A DNA stretch of 64,000 nt from the NCBI GenBank assembly GCA_016719605.1, contig JADJYW010000001.1, forward strand, positions 372,001 through 436,000, written 5' to 3'. How positions within the stretch are numbered: position 1 is the first letter of the stretch; every line of letters begins with the position of its first letter. This stretch comes from Lewinellaceae bacterium. GTDB taxonomy: Bacteria > Bacteroidota > Bacteroidia > Chitinophagales > Saprospiraceae. A program made the translations under genes and the position numbers. This document shows, one piece after another, positions 1-8,500 of the stretch. Under the pieces are notes generated by a model. That model was given only the letters and a program-made list of their open reading frames with translations, was not told where the DNA came from and made no database searches.

Positions 1-373
1 CATTTGAGGCAAGGATGTGCTCGTCGTTGGTGAGTACAGCCAGTGCGGCTACCGGTTTATTGTAACGTTCCGAAATCCGGTATTGCGCCTGATACATGCG
101 CAGGGGGAAATCGGGGTCGTGGTAGCCCTGAACTTCGATGTGGATCAGGAGCCAGTTGAGCGCGCCGTTTTTAAGCCGAATTTTCACCAATTTGTCCACG
201 ACGCGGCCTTTCTGCTGGAGGGTGCGCGGGAAAATCTTGCTGAGCTCCTTGTCCAGAAACTCCGGTGCATGCGCGAAGTCTATTTCTTGGGCGTGGTCGG
301 GGAAGAAGAAAAACATGGAATCCTGGAAAAAATCTTCAAAGATCGTTTTCCAGAGGCGGTCCCGGATGGTCAT
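1..373 (-). CDS. Rpn/PD-(D/E)XK-type nuclease or putative transposase, C-terminus outside window
   Basis: The minus strand is open from an ATG at 373 to the window edge, giving 124 visible residues that begin MTIRDRLWKTIFEDFFQ. About two thirds of the way along is IHIEVQ, the E-x-Q half of the PD-(D/E)XK active site in the Rpn/transposase_31 family. It is followed by the conserved arginine/tyrosine stretch MYQAQYRISERY. Family members are DNA endonucleases linked to recombination and are commonly found in many copies in Bacteroidota and Cyanobacteria. The rest of the gene lies left of the window, so its completeness cannot be judged. A good promoter -7 box sits 41 bases upstream of the start. 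The family call is from motif recognition. Confidence 0.75.
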   Translation of the reverse strand, partial: MTIRDRLWKTIFEDFFQDSMFFFFPDHAQEIDFAHAPEFLDKELSKIFPRTLQQKGRVVDKLVKIRLKNGALNWLLIHIEVQGYHDPDFPLRMYQAQYRISERYNKPVAALAVLTNDEHILASN

Positions 374-413
374 ACATGTTCAGGTTTAGGTCAGGGAAAC
401 AAGTCGAACAGAG

Positions 414-421
414 CAAAAGTA
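414..421 (-). promoter_or_regulatory. Bacteroidota-type -7 box for the Rpn-type gene
   Basis: On the minus strand this reads TACTTTTG, which fits TAnnTTTG. A TTG suited to the -33 element lies about 22 bases further upstream. The start codon at 373 is 41 bases downstream. Confidence 0.5.
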
Positions 422-666
422 ACCGCAAAAACAACTGCCCGCACAACCACCGCCGCTTGACCAGATGGGACAAAACTGTAAAACCCACCCAAACAACGCA
501 AAATGCCGGTAAGGAGCACGCTATTTGCCGGCATATTAGATTTATAAAAATCTGTACAGACGGTATCGGAGGCTATGTATGCCCGAAAATCTGTGAAATT
601 TTCTGGCAAGTCGTTTGCCCGGACAGGACGACGGCGTTACCTTTCGCACACAAAAACAACGAAAAA
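422..666. other. intergenic region, no gene seen
   Basis: This gap separates the divergently transcribed Rpn-type gene and the VOC gene. Short open frames here have no recognisable protein features. Apart from the -7 box at its left end I see no repeat or RNA structure. The sequence just before 667 contains no clear Shine-Dalgarno element, as is usual in Bacteroidota. Confidence 0.4.
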
Positions 667-1041
667 ATGGAACACAAGGCCAAATCCATTCGGCCATTTA
701 TCGGGGCTAAAAACTATGAACTGTCGAGGCGTTTTTATCGGGACCTGGGCTTTCAGGAAAGTATTTTGTCACCTGATTTGTCGTATTTCAAAACAGAGAA
801 AATCGGGTTTTACCTGCAAAATGCTTACATCCGGGATTGGATTGATAATTCCATGATTTTTTTAGAAGTTGATGATGTGGATCGTTATTGGAATGAACTT
901 TTGGCTTTAGACTTGACAACAAAATATCCAGGTGTAAAGCTAATCCCGATTCGAACGTACGATTGGGGTAGTGAGTGCTTTTTGCACGATCCCTCTGGTA
1001 TTCTCTGGCACTTTGGAGCGTTTTTCAATGACATAGAATAA
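667..1041 (+). CDS. VOC superfamily (glyoxalase/bleomycin-resistance-like) protein
   Basis: 124 residues, the usual length for a single VOC module. The frame is open further upstream, but similarity starts at the ATG at 667: RPFIGAKNYELSRRFYRDLGF is the typical first beta-alpha unit, and ECFLHDPSGILWHF near the end is the D-P-x-G-x-x-W/H-x-F signature of the last strands. VOC proteins are small metal-dependent enzymes or binding proteins, including glyoxalase I, dioxygenases and antibiotic-binding proteins. Substrate cannot be told from sequence. The gene lies 16 bases before the DUF1801 gene and is probably co-transcribed with it. A second, unrelated VOC gene lies at 15.9 kb. Confidence 0.8.
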   Translation: MEHKAKSIRPFIGAKNYELSRRFYRDLGFQESILSPDLSYFKTEKIGFYLQNAYIRDWIDNSMIFLEVDDVDRYWNELLALDLTTKYPGVKLIPIRTYDWGSECFLHDPSGILWHFGAFFNDIE

Positions 1042-1057
1042 AAACAAATCCACACCC

Positions 1058-1513
1058 ATGCGCATCCTCGCAAACACCCCCGACGAGTACATTGACCAAC
1101 TGCCGCACGACCGGCAACAGGCCATATCCAGGCTGCGGAGCGTCATCCAGGAAAACCTGCCGGAGGGTTTTGAAGAGCGGATTCAATATGACATGATCAG
1201 CTATGTGGTACCGCATGCAACCTACCCCGGCGGATACCATTGCGACCCGAAGCAGCCCTTGCCTTTCCTGAGTATTGCTTCCCAGAAAAATTTCGTGGCC
1301 CTGTACCACATGGGCATCTACTCCGATCAAAAACTGCTGGACTGGTTTGTCGCGGAGTACCCCAAACATTGCTCTACCCGGCTGGACATGGGCAAAAGCT
1401 GCATCCGGTTTAAAAAAATGGATCAGATTCCATATTCCGTGATCGGGCAATTAGCCAAACAGATGACTCCGGAAGAATGGATCAGCTTGTATGAAAGCAG
1501 GCTCAAACGGTAG
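1058..1513 (+). CDS. DUF1801 (YdhG-like) domain protein
   Basis: 151 residues. The N-terminus (ANTPDEYIDQLP, then RLRSVIQENLPEGFEE) and the central SYVVP, FLSIASQKNFVALYHMG and GKSCIRFKK blocks are the hallmarks of DUF1801, a small cytosolic alpha/beta domain related to YdhG and distantly to frataxin-like folds. The biochemical role of the family is unknown. The gene follows the VOC gene by 16 bases. Its TAG stop overlaps the first base of an AGAGCAT motif leading into a perfect hairpin (1518-1552), a pattern seen after other genes in this window. Confidence 0.85.
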   Translation: MRILANTPDEYIDQLPHDRQQAISRLRSVIQENLPEGFEERIQYDMISYVVPHATYPGGYHCDPKQPLPFLSIASQKNFVALYHMGIYSDQKLLDWFVAEYPKHCSTRLDMGKSCIRFKKMDQIPYSVIGQLAKQMTPEEWISLYESRLKR

Positions 1514-1517
1514 AGCA

Positions 1518-1552
1518 TACTGTCGGCATGACGTAGAGTCATGCCGACAGTA
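1518..1552. terminator. bidirectional hairpin between convergent genes
   Basis: A perfect 15-bp stem (1518-1532 with 1538-1552) with a five-base loop (GTAGA) lies between the DUF1801 stop and the end of the oppositely oriented Asp-box gene. There is no tight T-run directly after it; a run of six T starts about 14 bases later. A transcription terminator or REP-like element is likely. Confidence 0.55.
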
Positions 1553-1571
1553 CGCGCTGCAATACCTTTTT

Positions 1572-2687
1572 TCAACACCCACCCCGCACCAAAACGACAA
1601 AAAGCACATTGCCCGACACGGCCATTTTATACGTCTTGTCACCGTCGGAAGGGAGTATGAGTTTCCATGTTTCGCCACCGTCGGCAGAGCGGAAAATACC
1701 GGCTTCAAGACTGCAAAAGAGGTGTCCGTCGGCCTCTTTGATATCGTTGATAACCGATGGCTGATTCGACTGGTAGTTATTTCGGTAGGTATTGGACAAG
1801 GCCTGACGGAGCAGCAACTCGGTCAGTTCGCCATCCATGCGCTGCCAGGTTTTGCCGCCGTCGGCAGAGGTGCGCAACCGATTTGTTGCCATACCCATGG
1901 GATCGGCATGTTCCTTTCCCCAAGGGCCCAGGCCGGAGGTGATGGCAAAGAGCCGGCTCCCGATGCGTCCGGTTTGCAGCGCCATACCGTCTTCGGTCAG
2001 CACCCAGTCCCAGTGCTCGCCACCGTCGGTCGAACGCAAGACACCCCGGAATCCGCCGCCAATCAGCACACCATCCGCCTGGGCAAGGTTCGAGACCATA
2101 CCTTCCGCAAAGACCTGTTTCCAGGTTTTGCCGCCGTCGGAAGATTTAAAAATACCGTTGTCGCAGCCAACGATCAGGGCTTTGTCGGGGGTTTCCAGAA
2201 CGGCGAGTATCGTCTTGTTTTGCAACGCGTCGTGCATGGATTTCCAAATGCCCCGACCGGGCGCTAATTGAAAAATCCCGATATCGTAGCTCGAGACATA
2301 CGGCCCGGCCCACCCGGAGGATATATCGGTGATGCGTTCGACCGGGAAAACATCTTTTGCCCAGGCCTGTGCTACCGGCGGTTTGGTACTGCGGTACAGC
2401 CCTTGCAGGGAGCCCAAAAGGACTTCATTATCATTAGCAAAAACAGTCAATATCTGTACTTCTGCGGGCAGGCCCGCACTGACGTCCTGCCACGTCTGCC
2501 CGCCGTCCATGGATTTATACACGATATCGGTTGCCAGTGGCGAGCCTGTCCCCGGGGCCGGCCGGCCGGCATCCGTGGCCTGGAAACTGATGTTGGCTGC
2601 TGCCAGGGATTGAACATTTTCCGGAACCTGCCGGCAGGAAAAACCGGTGTGAAGAAAAAGCAAAAAAGCGAGGATGTGGATTTGCAT
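1572..2687 (-). CDS. Asp-box (BNR/sialidase-type) propeller lipoprotein
   Basis: 371 residues from the ATG at 2687; the frame is open further upstream but the signal sequence MQIHILAFLLFLHTGFSC fixes this start. Cysteine 18 is a likely lipid attachment site. The body carries repeated Asp-box motifs (S-x-D-G-G-x-T-W: KSMDGGQTW, SSDGGKTW, RSTDGGEHW, TSADGGKTW, RSADGGETW), one per blade of a beta-propeller. The product should sit in the periplasm or outer membrane. Such propellers occur in sialidases, xyloglucanases and photosystem assembly factors; no catalytic residues can be assigned here. It is divergent from the radical SAM gene and convergent with DUF1801. Confidence 0.8.
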   Translation of the reverse strand: MQIHILAFLLFLHTGFSCRQVPENVQSLAAANISFQATDAGRPAPGTGSPLATDIVYKSMDGGQTWQDVSAGLPAEVQILTVFANDNEVLLGSLQGLYRSTKPPVAQAWAKDVFPVERITDISSGWAGPYVSSYDIGIFQLAPGRGIWKSMHDALQNKTILAVLETPDKALIVGCDNGIFKSSDGGKTWKQVFAEGMVSNLAQADGVLIGGGFRGVLRSTDGGEHWDWVLTEDGMALQTGRIGSRLFAITSGLGPWGKEHADPMGMATNRLRTSADGGKTWQRMDGELTELLLRQALSNTYRNNYQSNQPSVINDIKEADGHLFCSLEAGIFRSADGGETWKLILPSDGDKTYKMAVSGNVLFVVLVRGGC

Positions 2688-2843
2688 GACGTTGCTTGGT
2701 TGGTGAAACAATACGGCAAAGGTGCAGGCAGGCCAAAGCCGGACATCATTTCGCGTGTAAAACGATGTAACGGAAATGTAAAAGGTTGTTTTTGGGCCGC
2801 GGGTGCGCGCCGTATCTGTTCCCCTGCCGTTCTTTGCAGTCCA

Positions 2844-4517
2844 ATGAAGGTGCTGCTTACGACATTCAACGCAAAATACATCCACACCAACCTGGCTATC
2901 CGGCTGCTCTACGAATTGAATCGGGACTGGCCGGGACTGGCGTGGCGCGAGTTTACCATCAATCAGGATCGGGACGAAGTCGCCCGTTTTTGTGCCGATT
3001 TTGACCTGGTTGCCTTCAGTTGTTACATCTGGAATATCACCCAAACCCTGGACGCCGCCCGAAAAATAAAAGCCATCAACCCTTCGGTAAAAGTGTTGCT
3101 GGGCGGCCCGGAGGTGAGCTACGACTGGCAGGATGTGCTGGCGCGCCCGGAAGTTGATTTTATCATCACCGGCGAAGGCGAAACACCGTTCCGTGCTTTG
3201 CTGTACGCCTGGCCGGAGGTGGGCCACCTGCCCAATGTGGCCGGCAAAACACCCGACGGAACCGTCCGGTATTTTTCCGACCCGGCTATTTTCAACCTCG
3301 AAGCATACCACGACATCCGCCCCTGGCGCAACGACCCCCCGGAGACGCTCGCCAGCAAAGTTTTGTATGTCGAGACCTCCCGCGGGTGCCCCTATAAATG
3401 TGAATTTTGCTTAGCCAGCCTCGACAACAAGGTGCGCTACCTGCCCGACGTACACATCAAGGAAACCCTGCTCTACCTCATGCAGCACGGGCGGGTCATC
3501 AAATTTCTTGACCGCACATTCAACATGAAGCGGGATTTTACGCTGGACATTTTCCGGTTTATCCTGGAGCACCACCGCCCGAAAAATGTATTCCAATTTG
3601 AAATCACAGCCGATATCCTGCATCCCGACATCATCCGTTTCATTCAGGAGCATGTGCCCAAAGGCTTGTTCCGGTTTGAAATCGGTATCCAGACCGTCAA
3701 CCAAAAAGCGAACCTGGAAGTAAGCCGCAAGCAAAATTTTGATAAAACCAAAGGCATCATCGAGGCGCTCGCCGACAAAGTGGAGATGCACCTGGACCTG
3801 ATCGTCGGCCTTCCGCTGGAAACCTGGGACGACGTGAAATACAGTTTTGAGTCGGTGTTCCCGCTGTTTGCGCCGGAGTTGCAAATGGGCTTTTTGAAAT
3901 TTCTGAAAGGCACCCCGGTGCGGGATAAATACGCGCAGCACGGGTTTGTTTTCGACCCCGAACCGCCCTACGAGGTCATCGAAAGCAACTACCTCTCCCG
4001 CCACGAACTTGCGCAACTGAAACTGGTGGAACACGCACTGGAAATTTACTGGAACAAACCCCGCGCCATCCGCACCCTGAAATACGTCACCGCCCGCTAC
4101 AGTATTTTTGACTTTCTGCTTGGGCTGGGCGAGTGTTTTGGCGAACAGCACGAATTTCACCGGTACACCCTTGCCAATGTCTACGAACGGCTCCTGGCTT
4201 TTGCCCAACGGCAATACCCGGACGATACCATCCTGCGGGAGCTGATCGAACTGGATTTTTGCCTGTTCCAAAAAGAACGGCCCCGGCCTTTACACCTCCG
4301 GGAAGTAGACGAATCGCAAAAAACGACCTTGATCGAAATGTTTCAGGCGGATTTGGCCAGCCCAACCCGTGGCAAAGTCCGGTATCTGGCCCTGCCGATC
4401 GGGTTTGACTGGAATGTGTTTGAGCAGGAGCAGCGGGTGGTGCCGGGCGAGTACCGTGTATTGTTGGCTTACGACAGTACACGCGCCGGGCAGGTTTTTA
4501 GTTTTCAAAACCCATGA
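2844..4517 (+). CDS. B12-binding domain radical SAM protein (DUF4080 type)
   Basis: 557 residues from the ATG at 2844; the open frame upstream is antisense to the neighbouring gene. Residues 1-140 form a Rossmann-like cobalamin-binding domain (MKVLLTTFNAKYIHTNLAIR, then VLLGGPEVSYD). The radical SAM core follows with SRGCPYKCEFC (C-x3-C-x2-C) near residue 182 to bind the [4Fe-4S] cluster. The C-terminal third, with EIYWNKPRAIRTLKYV, matches the DUF4080 extension. Family members are thought to do B12-dependent radical chemistry, but this subfamily has no known substrate. The stop overlaps the start of the acyltransferase gene (ATGA), which suggests translational coupling. Confidence 0.88.
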   Translation: MKVLLTTFNAKYIHTNLAIRLLYELNRDWPGLAWREFTINQDRDEVARFCADFDLVAFSCYIWNITQTLDAARKIKAINPSVKVLLGGPEVSYDWQDVLARPEVDFIITGEGETPFRALLYAWPEVGHLPNVAGKTPDGTVRYFSDPAIFNLEAYHDIRPWRNDPPETLASKVLYVETSRGCPYKCEFCLASLDNKVRYLPDVHIKETLLYLMQHGRVIKFLDRTFNMKRDFTLDIFRFILEHHRPKNVFQFEITADILHPDIIRFIQEHVPKGLFRFEIGIQTVNQKANLEVSRKQNFDKTKGIIEALADKVEMHLDLIVGLPLETWDDVKYSFESVFPLFAPELQMGFLKFLKGTPVRDKYAQHGFVFDPEPPYEVIESNYLSRHELAQLKLVEHALEIYWNKPRAIRTLKYVTARYSIFDFLLGLGECFGEQHEFHRYTLANVYERLLAFAQRQYPDDTILRELIELDFCLFQKERPRPLHLREVDESQKTTLIEMFQADLASPTRGKVRYLALPIGFDWNVFEQEQRVVPGEYRVLLAYDSTRAGQVFSFQNP

Positions 4518-5291
4518 CAACATTCACCACCCACACCTTTCCCCGCACCCGCATCGCCACGCTGGATGTATTCGGCGCCGGAAAACGGAAGCAGCATGTG
4601 GCCGCCCTGCTGGAAATAGACGTGACCCTCGGCAGGGAAAAAATCCGGGAACTGGGCGACCGGGTGTCGTTTACCGCCTGGCTCATCCGCGTCATCGGCC
4701 TAACCCTGAAGGAACACGAGCGCATAGCCGCCTACCTGCTGGGGAAACGCCGACTGGTTATTTTTCGAGGACATCAACGTCTCCCTGATCGTTGAAAAAG
4801 AACTGGACGGTCAGCGCATCCCCGTTCCCTTGGTGCTCGAACGGGCCGACGCCCGCAGCGCAGCGGAACTCACCGAACAAATCCGGGAAGCCAAAATCAC
4901 GCCGTTCACAGCCAAAGATATCGTGCTGCAAAAACGCTCGGACCGGCTGGCGCGGTTGTACTACCTGCTCCCGGGATTTGCCCGGCGCTTCTTCTGGAAT
5001 TACCTGCTGGCGCACCCGCATCTCGCTTTCAGCAAAATGGGCAACGTGGCCATCACGTCCATCGGCATGATGGGCGCGGCAAGCGGCTGGTTCATCCCCT
5101 CTTCCGTGCATCCGGTTTGTTTCGGCATCAGCGCGGTGGTGAAAAAGCCTGTGGTGGTGGACGACCGCATCGTCGTCCGGGACATGTTACACCTGACCGT
5201 TCTTCTCGACCACGCCGTAGTGGACGGCGCACCGATGGCCCGCTTCGTGAGCAATTTGTCCGAAAATATCAAAAACGGCGTCGGATTGTGA
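4514..5291 (+). pseudogene. 2-oxoacid dehydrogenase E2-type acyltransferase, frameshifted
   Basis: Two overlapping frames together encode a single-domain 2-oxoacid dehydrogenase acyltransferase of about 258 residues, without lipoyl or peripheral-subunit-binding domains. Codons 1-84 (4514 to about 4765) lead to GKRRLVIF, then the frame runs off. Removing one T from the run at 4761-4765 gives a continuous reading F-E-D-I-N-V-S-L into the second frame, which ends at 5291. The catalytic signature DHAVVDG (H-x3-DG) is present near the C-terminus, so CoA-dependent acyl transfer by a trimeric CAT-like fold is likely. The break may be a sequencing error or a real mutation. The gene starts inside the stop of the radical SAM gene. 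Confidence 0.8.
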
Positions 5292-5510
5292 AGCCCGTGC
5301 GATATGCGGCGAAATTTAACCTGCCGAATCCACTGCCTTTTCCTACGTTTGCGAACGCATGTTTGGCCCCCCCCTTGAAAATTTCTCCGTTTTTTTAACC
5401 GCTTGTCTCCCAAAACACAGCAGGGCAAAAATGTATGACACGGCGATACGCAACACATCGCTCTGTATTCATCGCTCATCACCTATCGTTCACAACCGAT
5501 CTTGCCTGTC
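5292..5510. other. leader/intergenic region before the giant gene
   Basis: 219 bases with no gene. It contains TACGTTTG at 5344-5351 (fits TAnnTTTG), a C8 run, and a T7 run near 5391. A promoter for the giant gene here would leave a leader of about 150 bases. Confidence 0.4.
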
Positions 5511-8500
5511 ATGTACTACCCGGCCGTCCTGTCCAACCTGACCAAAACCTACTCCGGCAACACATACAAATACACCACCCTCCTGCGGCACAAAGGCACG
5601 CTCATCGCTTTCACCATGGATAATCGGCGGCGTATCCACTACGCCGTGCTCGACCAAAACCCAGCCGCCGCACAATCGCCCCTCGACGTGACGTACTGGC
5701 CCGGCGGCCCCACCGAACTCCTGTTTCCCAATGAAATTGCCGAAACCGGCTTCGGTATTGCCGACCAGACGCTGCTGCCTACCTACCAGAACGGATCGCC
5801 CACCCCGGCAAAACCCGGCGCCCGCCTCGCTCCCCGAGACATCGATTTTTTCCGATCCACTACCGCCCGCCTGAGCGCCGACGCGCCGTTTCAGGTGCTC
5901 TCCGACGGTCAATCCGTGTACCTGTTCCGGCAGGCGATTGATGCCAACCACCCCGACCAGATTTTCAAACAGGACAAAACCGGCAAACCCGTGCTCGACA
6001 GCGCCGGCAAACCGGTACCCCTTGTGGATGCCACCCTGCTCGTGGACCGCTTCGTGCTGGTGGGCGCCATACTCGAACCCCGGCTGGAAATTCGCTTCCA
6101 ACGCAGCCGCAGCAAAACCCGCCCCGCCAGCCGGAAAGACAACCTCGGCGCCAAAGACCTCGACGGCAACGATTTTTACGAACCCACGCAGGAACTGAAA
6201 TTCGTGGGCAACCTCGAAGCAGGCCGTTTTGCCGTGCTGCTGCTGCCCACCTCGGTGGCCGAAGTGGAACGCTGGCAAATTTTTGCCCAAAACCGCCACA
6301 CCGGACGCATGGACGCCTTCAGCATAGAGCGTTCGCCCGAAGGGCTGTTCAATACCCGCGGTTCGCAGGTTTTTGCGCCCGAACTTGCCGGCCACGCCGA
6401 AGCGGCGCTGCAATTGACCAAACCAACCGACCACATCGCGCTCGCCAAAGGTGTGACGCCCGGCGCAACTTTCAGTTTTGAAGGCTGGATTTTTCCCGAA
6501 CAAACCCAAAGTACGCAGCCCCAGGTGCTGATCGCCGGCGCCAAAAGCGGCACAGATGCCGGCGGGCTGTCGCTGCTTGTTGTGGCCCAAACCCGCCTTC
6601 GCGTGGATTTCGGCAGCGGCCAGGGCGACAAGTTTACCTCCAAAAGCATGCTCACGCCCAATACCTGGAACCACATAGCCGTCACCTTCGACGGCGGCGC
6701 ATTCCGGTTTTACATCGGCGGAAACCTGCGCGACAAAATTGATCTGCCCCCCGGCGATGAAAAACCGCCCGCCAAACCCATCCTGTTTTTGGGCGCAGCC
6801 CAAAACGCGTTCAAAGGTGTGCTCGACGAAATATGCCTGTGGAACCGCCCCCGTTCGGCCCGCGAAATACAGGCCGATCTGCACCAGCGCCTCACCGGAC
6901 TCGAACCCGGACTGGCTGCCTATTGGCGTTTCGATGAAGCCGGCGGCGATACGGTGTTTGACCAAAGCAACTACGGCGCTGACGGGCGGCTGAACGGCGG
7001 CGCGTGGATTACATCCGACGCGCCCATCGGCGACAACCCCGGCATCAACCGATCCAGTTTCCTCGTGGCAGGCCGCCTGCCGGACGGCAGCCTCGAAAAC
7101 CGCAGCATTGCCTCGGGCCTCAGCGCGCTGCTGTATTTCCAGCAGGCAAACGTGTCCAGCGGCTACGACGGCGCCCAAAAACCGCTGAAGCAGTCGGCGC
7201 GTGTCATGCTCGCCTTCGCTACCAAAGGCGCTTCTTCGGGCGACAAAAACTACATCGCCTCCCTCGACTTCGCGGTTTCCGCCTCCGGCAAAATCGCCGC
7301 CGCGCCCGACCGCCTGCCGCTGGAACTGGTGCATCCCGACGGTGCGGCACAAACCTCCGTCAACGATCAACTCGATGCCCTGAAATCTGCCGAAGAGCAG
7401 GTACGCGTGCTCGCCGAGGCCGTCGCCAAAGCCAAAAAACAGGAACAAAAACGGGATGCCGAATGGCTGGCGCTCAAAAACGAAGACGCCGGCGCACAGG
7501 TGACGGCGTTTGCCGGAGCCGATTTCACGGGCGCGTTTCGCGTGTTCGGGAAAGGCGACGTGCGGCACGCCGATCTGTTCAGCAGCGAAGCGAGCCTGAA
7601 TTTTAATGATAAAATCACGGCGCTGAAAATTCCGGCGCCCCTGCAGGTCACCGTGTTTGAACACGATGTGGATGCCGCCGGGCAAACCAAACTTTTCAAA
7701 GAAGACACGCCCGACGTAGGCGACTTCTGGCGGGGAAAAATCTCCGGTCTGCGCGTGGCCGGCAGCCCCGATTTTGCTACCAAAATCCAGAAAGCCGAAC
7801 AGCGCCTCCTGCAGGCCCGCACCGAACGCAGCGCACAGGAAACCCTGCTGAACAACGCCCGTACCGCCCTGGCCGGGCAGCAATCGGTGTTGCGCAGCGG
7901 CGCCTCCGTCACCATGCCGATCGTGCATCTCGACGCGGGCGGCTTGCTGGTGTCCGGCGGCCTGCTCGGTTTTGCCTGGACGAACGATGCACCCCTCCTG
8001 TTCGACAGCGCTACCGGCTCGCTGGCGCTGTACTACCGCGGCGCCGACGACCAGTTTTTCGCCGCCTACTACACCACCCTCACCGAGCGGGCCAAATACC
8101 CGCTCACCAACAGCACCGGCAAACAAACCGTCATTTGCATCGCCCGTTCCACCGACCTGGGCATGGATAAAATCGCCCTTGAGGTAAGCGACGGCCCCGG
8201 CGCCGACACCTGCACCGTGAAAATTGCCGGGCTGGAACTGGAAGAAATCTGGGAAAAAGTACCCCGCAACCCCGAGCGTTTCGCCCGCGTGCTGAACGGC
8301 CAGGCCGGCCACTACCACAACAACAAACTCGTGGGCTACCGCGAACGGATAGGCGCCGGAACGGTCGTGGCCGAAAACAACGGCCAACTCCGCCTCGACA
8401 TACCCGGCGGCACCAGCCGTGCCCTCGAAAAAAATGCCGCTCTGATGCTCGGCTCTATCCGGCTGACGCTGAAAGAACCCGCTGACGCCGATGCAACCAG

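Noticed and set aside
4514..5291. Programmed ribosomal frameshifting in the acyltransferase gene
   Set aside because: The T-run is not a classical slippery heptamer with a downstream pseudoknot, the family is not known to use frameshifting, and other single-base indels occur in this sequence.
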